Made by a program: the position numbers and the translations under genes. DNA of 45,865 nt from Pseudomonas baetica (lineage in GTDB: Bacteria > Pseudomonadota > Gammaproteobacteria > Pseudomonadales > Pseudomonadaceae). How positions within the stretch are numbered: the stretch's first letter is position 1; every line of letters begins with the position of its first letter. This document shows positions 16,492-23,229 of this stretch, in pieces. The notes beneath the pieces were generated by a model that made no database searches, had not been told where the DNA came from, and worked only from the letters and a program-made list of their open reading frames with translations. Location: the NCBI RefSeq assembly GCF_019733355.1, contig NZ_JAIHLQ010000046.1, forward strand, positions 1 through 45,865, written 5' to 3'.

Positions 16492-17328
16492 TCAGGTTAG
16501 TTCAATGCGATCGGCATGAATGACGATCTTGCCTTCCTTGTACAGCGAACCGATAGCCTTCTTGAAGTTGCCTTTGCTGACGCCAAACAGGCTAGTGATC
16601 AACACCGGATCGCTCTTGTCGCTGACCGGCAATGTGCCGGCGTTCTCGCGCAACTTGGCGAGGATTTTCGAGTTCAGGCTGCTGGCCGCTTCCTGGCCAA
16701 CCGGTTGCAGGCTCAGGCTGATCTTGCCGTCGGCGCGCACTTCCTTGATGAAGCCTTTCTCGATCATGCCGGCGCGCATGAACTTGAAGATTTCGTTCTT
16801 GTGGATCAAACCCCAGTGCTTGTTGTTGATGATCGCCTTGAAGCCCATATCGGTGGCTTCGGCAACCAGCAGATCAACTTCCTGGCCCTGGCTGTAGTTG
16901 GCCGGGGTCTTGTCGAGATAGCGATCCAGCCGCGCGGTGGCGGTGATACGACGGGTGTGTTTGTCGAGGTAGACGTGCACCACGCAATACTCGCCCGCCG
17001 TCATCTGACGCTTTTCTTCGGAATACGGCAGCAACAGATCCTTCGGCAGCCCCCAATCGAGGAACACACCGATGCTGTTGACTTCAACAACTTTCAGACT
17101 GGCAAATTCACCCACCTGAACTTTTGGTTTTTCTGTAGTAGCGAGAAGTTTGTCTTCGCTGTCCAGATAAACAAAAACGTTGAGCCAGTCTTCATCTTCG
17201 CTGGGAATATCTTTAGGGATATAACGGTTGGGCAAAAGAATCTCACCATCGGCACCGCCGTCCAGATATAAACCGAAGTTAGTGTGTTTAACCACTTGCA
17301 AACTGTTGTAACGCCCGACTAAAGCCAT
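16492..17328 (-). CDS. CvfB-like S1-domain RNA-binding protein
   Basis: This 278-residue protein belongs to the CvfB/YitL family. It has three S1-type OB folds in sequence (about 1-60, 65-130 and 145-210; for example NFGLYLDGGADGEILLPNRY and GVFLDWGLPKDLLLPYSEEK) and a C-terminal winged helix that ends in LFGVSKGNFKKAIGSLYKEG. Members bind RNA; the first one studied, in staphylococci, affects virulence gene expression. The start is taken as ATG 17328 with GAGG upstream; another ATG 15 bases earlier is possible. The cellular target in pseudomonads is not known. Confidence 0.83.
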   Translation of the reverse strand: MALVGRYNSLQVVKHTNFGLYLDGGADGEILLPNRYIPKDIPSEDEDWLNVFVYLDSEDKLLATTEKPKVQVGEFASLKVVEVNSIGVFLDWGLPKDLLLPYSEEKRQMTAGEYCVVHVYLDKHTRRITATARLDRYLDKTPANYSQGQEVDLLVAEATDMGFKAIINNKHWGLIHKNEIFKFMRAGMIEKGFIKEVRADGKISLSLQPVGQEAASSLNSKILAKLRENAGTLPVSDKSDPVLITSLFGVSKGNFKKAIGSLYKEGKIVIHADRIELT

Positions 17329-17668
17329 TTCCAGAACCCTCATTGCGTGGGCGGCATTCTACCCGTTTTGCCGTGAACGTTGGCCGGCAGATTCCCAGGT
17401 TTCAGTAAAATCTGCGCAAAGCCTTGATTTTCCTTGGCCCCGGATAAGCGGGTTGCCGCTCGTCAGGCCGGTTTTGCGCCTTACGGGAGAACGCCACAGC
17501 ACGGCAGAATATAAATGATGTTATTTAAAACAGCAGGTTAGACGATTATTTCGAGTATTGAATCGAGCGTAATGCCGTCACGGGGCGTGTTATTCCGGGG
17601 GATATTTAACAAGCTATTGTCAAGTTATTCCTGTACGATGCCTGGCCGAGTTACTTTTCTACAGGTTA
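17329..17668. other. Intergenic region between divergent genes
   Basis: This 340-base stretch separates the CvfB-like gene from the SutA-like small gene. Its half nearest the small gene (about 17500-17650) is AT-rich, as expected for a promoter. No gene, RNA fold or convincing -35/-10 pair was recognised. Confidence 0.5.
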
Positions 17669-17857
17669 ATGGCCGCCATGCGTGTAAAAGCATCCACCAG
17701 CAAAGCAAAGCCAGCTCCAGCCGTTGAAACCAGCGAATCGATCAACGATCAAATCGCCGCATTCCTCAAGTCTGGCGGCGAGATTCAGCAAATTGCCAAA
17801 GGCGTCAGCGGCCAGACGTTCGGCCCGTCCAAGCAGATCAGCCTGGGCAAGAAGTAA
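17669..17857 (+). CDS. Small SutA-like basic/disordered protein
   Basis: This protein has about 62 residues, or 59 if the second ATG at 17678 is used. It has a Lys/Ala/Pro-rich disordered start, then INDQIAAFLKSGGEIQQIAK and a flexible end. The AFLKSGGEIQQIAKGV part resembles the FLSRGGKVQEI segment of the Pseudomonas RNA-polymerase-binding protein SutA, as I remember it. That suggests, without proving, a nucleic-acid or polymerase-related small regulator. SutA itself is longer and acidic at its start, so this is not that gene. It stands alone, with an AT-rich upstream region and a hairpin after it. Confidence 0.72.
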   Translation: MAAMRVKASTSKAKPAPAVETSESINDQIAAFLKSGGEIQQIAKGVSGQTFGPSKQISLGKK

Positions 17858-17874
17858 CACCCGGTTTTACCCCC

Positions 17875-17909
17875 GTCCAGAGGCGCTTTGAGCTTCGAAG
17901 CGTCTGGAC
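17875..17909 (+). terminator. Hairpin after the SutA-like gene
   Basis: GTCCAGA pairs with TCTGGAC and the inner GCGCTT/AAGCG extends the stem. There is no T-run after it, so it may be a transcript-end stabiliser or a weak terminator rather than a full rho-independent one. Confidence 0.55.
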
Positions 17910-18066
17910 TGGCACCACGCAATACTCCCCCCGTTTAAAACAAACAAATACTCAAAAATCGACGAACGGCCATCAATGCCGATCATTCGCCGGTATCCTT
18001 GCACGCGTCTGGATCAAGCGTTTCAGCAGGCCCGCCGCCCTGCGCTCGCTGTTCATGGAGTGACGC

Positions 18067-18783
18067 ATGCGCAAATCATCCTGTTTATTGCTCTCAAGCC
18101 TGATGGCTTGCACAGCTGTGCATGCGCAGGTTTTCCAGCGTGAACTTGGTGACTTCGACCTGAAACTCGACACCACACCCAGCCGCAGCATGGCCCAAGG
18201 CCTGGTCAAACCGGCGGCCGCGGGCTCGTTTCATGGCGGGCTCGACCTCAGCCACGACAGTGGCCTGTATTTCGGCCAGTACGCGCCGAGCATGGGCATC
18301 ACGCCGGGCAAGAACCTCGAAATCGATTCCTATGTCGGTTTTAAACAACCTTTCGATCAAACCCTCGGCTATGAAATCGGGATGATCCACTACAGCTATC
18401 CCGAGGTAGACACACTCGACAGCCAGGAACTGTTCGGTGGCCTGACCCTGCTCGGCAGCCGTTTCGGCATCGCCCTGAGCCACGACCCGGACAAACAGAA
18501 CAACACGTTGTTTGCCGATCTTGGCGGCAACCAACCGTTCGGCATCGGGGTCAGCATGAAATACACCACCCACCAACTGAATACACCGGTGGCGGTGGAC
18601 GGCGGTTATGTCAGCAACTTTACCGATTGGTCGGTGAAACTGTCACGGCCGTTAATGGGCGTCGATCTCAACCTGATCTACAGCAACTCCAGCCTCAGCG
18701 GCAGCGATTGCTCGGCCTACTCCGGACACAACAGCCAGTGCGACGGCCTCGTCACACTCAAGGCCGAGCACGCATTCTATTGA
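18067..18783 (+). CDS. TIGR02001-type outer-membrane beta-barrel protein
   Basis: This 238-residue protein has a Sec signal peptide (MRKSSCLLLSSLMACTAVHA, cleavage after residue 20) and then alternating strands with many aromatic residues, ending in -HAFY; the terminal aromatic residue suits outer-membrane barrel insertion. The layout (GGLDLSHDSGLYFGQYAPS; LEIDSYVGFKQPF; LGYEIGMIHYSYP) fits the proteobacterial TIGR02001 family, whose role is unknown. A cysteine pair near the end (SDCSAYSGHNSQC) may form a disulfide. It is followed 77 bases later by a lipoprotein gene on the same strand. Confidence 0.75.
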   Translation: MRKSSCLLLSSLMACTAVHAQVFQRELGDFDLKLDTTPSRSMAQGLVKPAAAGSFHGGLDLSHDSGLYFGQYAPSMGITPGKNLEIDSYVGFKQPFDQTLGYEIGMIHYSYPEVDTLDSQELFGGLTLLGSRFGIALSHDPDKQNNTLFADLGGNQPFGIGVSMKYTTHQLNTPVAVDGGYVSNFTDWSVKLSRPLMGVDLNLIYSNSSLSGSDCSAYSGHNSQCDGLVTLKAEHAFY

Positions 18784-18860
18784 TCGGCTGAACTGCCGGG
18801 TTCATTGTGCGTTCACACAAGAATCAGATCCCCAAGGCTGGCTATCGCAAGGATTCGCCC

Positions 18861-19730
18861 ATGTCTCGCTGGTTCAAACATATCGCTACCCTCTTGATCT
18901 TCACCCTTGCCCTCGGCGCCTGCAGCCGCGTCGGCCTGGCTTATCGCAACCTCGACGTGATCATCCCGTGGACGCTTAGCGACTACCTGGACATGAACGG
19001 CGAGCAGAAAGGCTGGTTCAACGAACGCCTCAAAGAACACCTGAGCTGGCACTGCAGCACGCAATTGCCAGAGTATCTGGACTGGCTCGACCGCCTGCAA
19101 ACGATGGTTGAAAACAATCAGGTGACCGACACAGCGCTGCAGACACGCACGGAAGAAGCCAAGCAGGCGATTGCTCAAACCGCACGGGAAATCACTCCGT
19201 CAGCCATCGAGTTGCTGCAAGGCTTGGATGACAAACAGGTCGCGGAAATGAACGACGCATTTGCCAAGGATTTGCGTAAACGCCAGCGGGAATATTTGAA
19301 CCCGCCGCTTGCCCAGCAGATCGCCGAACGCGGCGCACGCATGGTCAAACGCCTCAACGACTGGCTCGGGCCATTGAGCGTCACTCAAGAACAGCGGGTA
19401 ATGGCGTGGTCGACCGCGCTGGGCGACCAGAACACCCAATGGATCGCCAACCGCGCTCACTGGCAGCAGCAGTTCAGTAACGCCGTTGCCCAGCGTAAAA
19501 GTGCCGAATTCCCACAGCGAATCGAGACACTTCTGGTCAACCGCGAGCGTTTATGGACAACGGATTACCAGAAGGCCTATGCGAACACCGAAGCGCAAGC
19601 GCGCTCGCTGGCGGTGGACCTGATGGCCGAGAGCACACCGCAGCAGCGTCAGCGGTTGCTCAAGAAAATCGAAGGGGTGCGTAAAGACTTCAATGACCTC
19701 AAATGCCTCAAGGCCGCACAAAAACCTTGA
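18861..19730 (+). CDS. DUF6279-like lipoprotein
   Basis: This 289-residue envelope lipoprotein has a clear lipobox (LGAC, C21) after a hydrophobic signal. The start is ATG 18861 with AAGGA upstream, not the frame's earlier ATG, because only this start puts the signal peptide at the N-terminus. The mature part is helical and charged (GEQKGWFNERLKEHLSWHCS; LPEYLDWLDRL) with periodic hydrophobics suggesting a helical bundle. This matches the family known as DUF6279, with no established function. The next residue after C21 is serine, which favours outer-membrane localisation. Confidence 0.78.
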   Translation: MSRWFKHIATLLIFTLALGACSRVGLAYRNLDVIIPWTLSDYLDMNGEQKGWFNERLKEHLSWHCSTQLPEYLDWLDRLQTMVENNQVTDTALQTRTEEAKQAIAQTAREITPSAIELLQGLDDKQVAEMNDAFAKDLRKRQREYLNPPLAQQIAERGARMVKRLNDWLGPLSVTQEQRVMAWSTALGDQNTQWIANRAHWQQQFSNAVAQRKSAEFPQRIETLLVNRERLWTTDYQKAYANTEAQARSLAVDLMAESTPQQRQRLLKKIEGVRKDFNDLKCLKAAQKP

Positions 19731-19747
19731 ATCAGACGTCAAACCAA

Positions 19748-19830
19748 TGTGGGCTTGCTCGCGAAGGCGGTGTATCAGACACGTAAAGGGTGAATGACAC
19801 ACCGCATTCGCGAGCAAGCCCGCCCCCACA
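19748..19830. repeat. REP-like palindrome, family A, copy 5
   Basis: The left arm TGTGGGCTTGCTCGCGAA lacks six bases (AGCGGG) found in the other copies, while the right arm is full length. An inner GCGGTGT/ACACCGC stem extends the fold. It lies between two convergent genes. Confidence 0.85.
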
Positions 19831-19837
19831 AAGGCTA

Positions 19838-20230
19838 TCAGGCAATCTGCGCTTTGGAAGCCACGTCATCAAACGTGACCGGGTCCAGCGCGTCTTCCTG
19901 TTCATCCAGCACCTGCCGTGGATGATCATTGCCGGGAATGCTGCTGTCGATCAGGCTCAGCAGGCTCGAACCACGCGGAGTCAAAATGAAGTTTTCGCCA
20001 TTGCCGCCCTGATCCTCGGGCCGTGGCTCGAAATAACCGCGATCCAGCAACAACTTTTCATACTCGCAAGCCAACGTTTTCAGATGATCCAGATTCTCTA
20101 CCGACTCACCTTGTGCTGCAGTCTGCGCCGCTTCCTGTTCGGCATAAGGCCGTGGCGTGAAGCTATGGCCAGCGCTGTTCTGCGCTTCATGCAGCAAGCG
20201 CTCAATCAAACCCCAGTTATAAGTCGTCAT
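19838..20230 (-). CDS. DUF2513-like winged-helix protein, function unknown
   Basis: This 130-residue soluble protein has GGAGG nine bases before its ATG 20230. Its layout (NWGLIERLLHEAQN; then LDHLKTLACEYEKLLLDRGY; then FILTPRGSSLLSLI) looks like a small winged-helix domain, in which a helix pair is followed by a beta wing reading 'LTPRG'. That pattern is common in DUF2513-like proteins and regulators of mobile or phage origin. No partner gene is adjacent: it converges on the lipoprotein and is divergent from the DUF899 gene. DNA binding is inferred from fold pattern only. Confidence 0.65.
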   Translation of the reverse strand: MTTYNWGLIERLLHEAQNSAGHSFTPRPYAEQEAAQTAAQGESVENLDHLKTLACEYEKLLLDRGYFEPRPEDQGGNGENFILTPRGSSLLSLIDSSIPGNDHPRQVLDEQEDALDPVTFDDVASKAQIA

Positions 20231-20405
20231 CCTGATTCAACCTCCGGTGCACGTGAATTTTGGCGCGTTCATAGGTTGTGACCCAAGCGGATCGTAGCCG
20301 TTCAGCCAAGTTTTCCCATGCGACCGACCGGCGGTCTGTCGAATTCTTCAAGGTTTAAACGACTAGTCTGAAACAGACGGTTTCAACCCCGCAGGAGAAA
20401 TCATC

Positions 20406-21146
20406 ATGAACATTGAGAATCATCCGGTGGTATCGCACGAAGAATGGCTAGCCGCCCGCCAACAACACCTCGCCCACGAAAAAGCCTTCACCAGGGAACG
20501 CGATCGCCTCAGTGCAGAACGCCGCGCATTGCCTTGGTTGAAGGTCGACAAGGACTACCGCTTTCAGGGGCCGAATGGCGAACTGAAGCTGGCTGATCTG
20601 TTTGGCAAGAACAGCCAATTGGTTGTTTATCACTTCATGTTCGCCAAGGACTGGGAGGAAGGCTGCCCAGGCTGCTCGTTTCTGAGCGATCACATTGACG
20701 GCGCCAATCTGCATCTGGCCCATCACGATATTGCAGTGGTCGCGGTTTCCCACGCCCCGTTCAACGAATTTCAGGACTTTAAACGGCGCATGGGCTGGAA
20801 GTTTGACTGGGTGTCGTCAGACGATTCCGATTTCAACTACGATTTTGGCGTATATGCCCGAGCTGAAGACGCCGAGGCCGGCAAGGCTACCTACAACTAC
20901 GAAAAGACTGACAGCGCCGAGGAGGAAATGCCGGGGCTGAGCGTGTTTTACCGCGATGATAAAGGTGGGATTTTCCACACTTACTCAACGTATGCCCGTG
21001 GGCTGGACATGTTGGTGGGCGCCTACAACTACCTCGATCTGACGCCCAAGGGCAGGAATGAAGACGAGATCATGGAGTGGGTGCGGCATCATGATCGGTA
21101 TGAGTCGGCAATCAAGTCTGAATGCTGTCATGGGAAAGAAGGTTGA
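20406..21146 (+). CDS. DUF899 thioredoxin-like family protein
   Basis: This 246-residue protein belongs to the DUF899 group, a thioredoxin-fold family. It has the conserved start (SHEEWLAARQQHLAHEKAFTRERDRL), the LPWLKVDKDYRF strand and the GCPGCSF motif (C87, C90) in the position of a thioredoxin CxxC; PGLSVFYRDD and THTYSTYARG-like segments follow. A CC pair near the C-terminus (SECCHG) could bind metal. Enzymatic function is not established for the family. GCAGGAGA upstream of ATG 20406 is a good ribosome site. Confidence 0.85.
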   Translation: MNIENHPVVSHEEWLAARQQHLAHEKAFTRERDRLSAERRALPWLKVDKDYRFQGPNGELKLADLFGKNSQLVVYHFMFAKDWEEGCPGCSFLSDHIDGANLHLAHHDIAVVAVSHAPFNEFQDFKRRMGWKFDWVSSDDSDFNYDFGVYARAEDAEAGKATYNYEKTDSAEEEMPGLSVFYRDDKGGIFHTYSTYARGLDMLVGAYNYLDLTPKGRNEDEIMEWVRHHDRYESAIKSECCHGKEG

Positions 21147-21377
21147 ACAAAATAGCCAAAGCGGGGGCCCATGGCCATCCGCTGTTTACTTAAAGAACAG
21201 GGCAGATTTGTTATCTGAATTGCTAATCGCTATGGCCCTGCAAGAGCGCCATTCTGATCATCGAAGATAAACAGCGATCTCAAAATAGTGACCATCCAAC
21301 AGATAATTTCGACCCGATCAAGTCAATGGGTTCAGCACGTTTGTTGCGCTGAACTTTATCCCTGAAAAGCTCCTCAA

Positions 21378-21399
21378 CCGGTTAACCCGACTTAACCGG
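21378..21399. promoter_or_regulatory. Perfect inverted repeat before the small exported protein
   Basis: CCGGTTAA-CCCGAC-TTAACCGG is a perfect 8-base inverted repeat with a 6-base centre, 17 bases before the start codon of the gene at 21416. Its place over the ribosome-binding region suggests an operator or translation-blocking hairpin. No known regulator was recognised. Confidence 0.5.
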
Positions 21400-21415
21400 A
21401 ACGAAGGCCTACCCC

Positions 21416-21691
21416 ATGAAAACCCTGATCAAGCTCACCCTCGCCGCCACGCTCGCCTGCGCCCTGCCCGTCTGGGCTTGCACGCCGGAAGAAGCCACCG
21501 CCAAACGCGAACAACTGGCCAAGGAAGTTGCGAAGCTCACCGAACAGAACCCGGCCAAGGCCAGGGAGATCAACGCCGAGCTGCAGAAAGTGGATCTGGG
21601 CACGGCCAGCGCCGATCTGCCGGACAAGTGCCAGTTGATCGATCAGCGCTTGAAAGAGCTGGATTCGGCCGAGAAGAAAACCGAGGGTTAA
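21416..21691 (+). CDS. Small exported coiled-coil protein
   Basis: This 91-residue protein has a Sec signal peptide (MKTLIKLTLAATLACALPVWA) and a mature part of about 70 residues rich in Ala, Glu and Lys, with heptad-like spacing (REQLAKEVAKLTEQNPAK; REINAELQKV). It is probably a periplasmic helical protein. The sequence VWAC at the cleavage point is close to a lipobox, but tryptophan at -2 is unusual, so signal peptidase I is favoured. Two mature cysteines (C22 and one near residue 72) may form a disulfide. The function is unknown; homologues seem limited to pseudomonads. Confidence 0.72.
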   Translation: MKTLIKLTLAATLACALPVWACTPEEATAKREQLAKEVAKLTEQNPAKAREINAELQKVDLGTASADLPDKCQLIDQRLKELDSAEKKTEG

Positions 21692-21703
21692 TCACCGCAG
21701 AAT

Positions 21704-21786
21704 CAAAAGATCGTCCGATCGCGGCCCGAGCCTTCGGCAGCGCCTACACCGATCCCTGTAGGAGCTGCCGAAGGCTGCGATCTTTT
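21704..21786. repeat. REP-like palindrome, family B, copy 2
   Basis: CAAAAGATCG at the left and CGATCTTTTG at the right enclose GAGCCTTCGGCAG and CTGCCGAAGGCTG arms, as in the copy at 14293-14354. A short inserted segment (TCCGATCGCGGCC) interrupts the left arm. It separates the small exported protein gene from the protease operon. Confidence 0.85.
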
Positions 21787-21796
21787 GACCCTGAAA

Positions 21797-21832
21797 ATGC
21801 ATCAATGCATTTATTTACTTGCATAAACGCAT
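21797..21832. promoter_or_regulatory. Tandem dyad, putative operator of the protease operon
   Basis: ATGCAT-CA-ATGCAT (21797-21810) and TTGCAT-AA-ACGCAT (21819-21832) are two 14-base elements of the same form, starting 22 bases apart, about two turns of the helix. The first sits in a perfect inverted repeat, AAATGCAT-CA-ATGCATTT. They lie about 140 bases before the protease start, inside an AT-rich stretch. A cooperative repressor or activator binding on one DNA face is the natural reading. Confidence 0.55.
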
Positions 21833-21882
21833 ACTCGAACTAAGATTACCTCGAGCAAGGAGATCGGCACCGTTCATCGCAG

Positions 21883-21966
21883 ATGAAAACCTTTAACCAC
21901 CGATCGCTCGGCAACACCGCTACAACCACACAAGCTGGACGCTTGTTTTCACTCATGGAGGATTGA
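21883..21966 (+). other. Possible 27-codon leader frame
   Basis: An ATG at 21883 opens a frame (MKTFNHRSLGNTATTTQAGR and on to LFSLMED) whose stop ends 4 bases before the protease start, within its ribosome-binding region. It has no good Shine-Dalgarno site of its own. It could be a leader peptide coupling translation, or chance. Confidence 0.25.
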
Positions 21967-21970
21967 AAAA

Positions 21971-22555
21971 ATGTTAACCAATGAAGCAACCCGATTCACC
22001 GGCGAAACGCTGCCAAGGTGCTTGAGCGGCCATCTGCTTGACCCGCAACTGGTCGAAGTCGAAGCGGCTGAACAGATCAACGCCCTCGCCACTGGAAGCC
22101 TCAATTTCAGCATGCAGAAACAGACCCAGACCAACTGGTGCTGGGCGGCCGTTTCCGCTTCGGTCGGCAACTATTACGGCACCGGGTCCTGGACCCAGTG
22201 CGGTGTCGCCAGTTCGGAACTGAATCGCAACTGCTGCAATCAGCCGGGGCCGTGCAACGTTTACGGCTATCTGGATTCCGCCCTGCGCACCACGCGCAGT
22301 TACAACGGCATGAATCAAGGCTCGCTGCAGATGTCGGCCATTCAGAACCAGATCAACATGGGCCGTCCGGTCGGCCTGCGCTGTGCCTGGTACGGCGGCG
22401 GTGCGCACTTCCTGACGATCTATGGCACCAACGGCAACTACGTGCTGGTCGCCGACTCGATCTATGGCTATTCGACCCGTGCGTTGAACGCTTTCCCCGG
22501 TTCGTATAACGGCGGCGGCAACTGGACCCACACTTACTTCACCGCCAAAAACTAG
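21971..22555 (+). CDS. Papain-fold cysteine protease, AvrRpt2/C70-like
   Basis: This 194-residue protein has a complete papain-type active site: Q51, six residues before C57 (QTQTNWCWAAVSASVGNYY), H146 in GGAHFLTIYG, and D162 in VADSIYG. The Q-to-C spacing equals that of papain. This is the family of AvrRpt2-like bacterial proteases (C70 / papain-like PF12385). It has no signal peptide or membrane segment, and four more cysteines at 77, 88, 89 and 95. GGAGG at 21957-21961 supports the start. The stop codon overlaps the ribosome site of the next gene, so the two are surely translated together. Target, secretion route and role are unknown. Confidence 0.82.
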   Translation: MLTNEATRFTGETLPRCLSGHLLDPQLVEVEAAEQINALATGSLNFSMQKQTQTNWCWAAVSASVGNYYGTGSWTQCGVASSELNRNCCNQPGPCNVYGYLDSALRTTRSYNGMNQGSLQMSAIQNQINMGRPVGLRCAWYGGGAHFLTIYGTNGNYVLVADSIYGYSTRALNAFPGSYNGGGNWTHTYFTAKN

Positions 22556-22567
22556 GAGGGCGACATC

Positions 22568-23167
22568 ATGCAACTGACTTATCCAAAGGCGCCTTCCAAC
22601 GGCGTTCAGACACTGCGTCCGGCGCTGCAAGCCGCACTGCAAAACCAAGGCTTCGGCGCCAATCGCCAGTTTGCCAATGCAGCACCTGCGAAAATCAGCC
22701 TCAGCGAAGCCTATCGCGGCTACTCATTGAGTCTGGATGACCTGAGCACCGGCAAAGGGCTGAAAGACGCCAAGGTGGGCGACTGGCATTACTTGGTGTT
22801 CGCCGATGGCGTGACGATTGCCGATGCGCAACTGGCCGATGTACGCGGTCACGTCGAGTTCGCCTCGTTGAACCACGGGACGCTCGCCGCCGCGACTGTC
22901 GGAGCGCTGAAACTGGCCGAACAGTCACCACAACTGCAGGGTAAAACCGTTGAGCTGCGGGTGTTGTTTGTTTCAGCGCTGCACGTTGTGGCGATCTGGC
23001 TGCACGCCGACGGTGAAGATGTGCTGATTCCAATCGATCCAACGCCCAAAGAACTGGCGGGCACCCGGTTGTACAGCGAGGCGGCGCTGCTCGCCCTGCT
23101 GAAGCCGGCCGCTGACACGGCAAAGCAACGTTTTGATGCCGACACCAGCGGGCAGCTCGGGAGCTGA
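22568..23167 (+). CDS. Partner protein of the papain-like protease, no known family
   Basis: This 199-residue soluble protein, with no signal or membrane segment, begins 12 bases after the protease stop; AGGAGGG overlaps that stop. It has an N-terminal amphipathic region (NGVQTLRPALQAALQNQGFG), a central part rich in beta strands (DWHYLVFADGVTIADAQLAD; KTVELRVLFVSALHVVAIWL) and a helical tail, and contains no cysteine. I recognise no family. By context it may be the protease's inhibitor, chaperone, substrate or co-effector; genes placed right after a protease are often inhibitors. A strong terminator follows, so the unit has just two genes. Confidence 0.75.
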   Translation: MQLTYPKAPSNGVQTLRPALQAALQNQGFGANRQFANAAPAKISLSEAYRGYSLSLDDLSTGKGLKDAKVGDWHYLVFADGVTIADAQLADVRGHVEFASLNHGTLAAATVGALKLAEQSPQLQGKTVELRVLFVSALHVVAIWLHADGEDVLIPIDPTPKELAGTRLYSEAALLALLKPAADTAKQRFDADTSGQLGS

Positions 23168-23182
23168 CAAATCCCGGCCGTA

Positions 23183-23211
23183 AAAAAACCCGGACACTGT
23201 CCGGGTTTTTT
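23183..23211. terminator. Bidirectional rho-independent terminator
   Basis: AAAAAACCCGGAC pairs with GTCCGGGTTTTTT around a 3-base loop, with A-run and T-run on each side. It serves both the protease operon (plus strand) and the convergent helicase gene (minus strand). Confidence 0.92.
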
Positions 23212-23229
23212 GTGTGCGCCTGAAACGAC

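Noticed and set aside
21330..21360. GTTCAGC...GCTGAAC hairpin before the small exported protein gene
   Set aside because: Stem of 7 with only a short T stretch; too weak to call a terminator, and the nearest upstream gene ends about 180 bases earlier.
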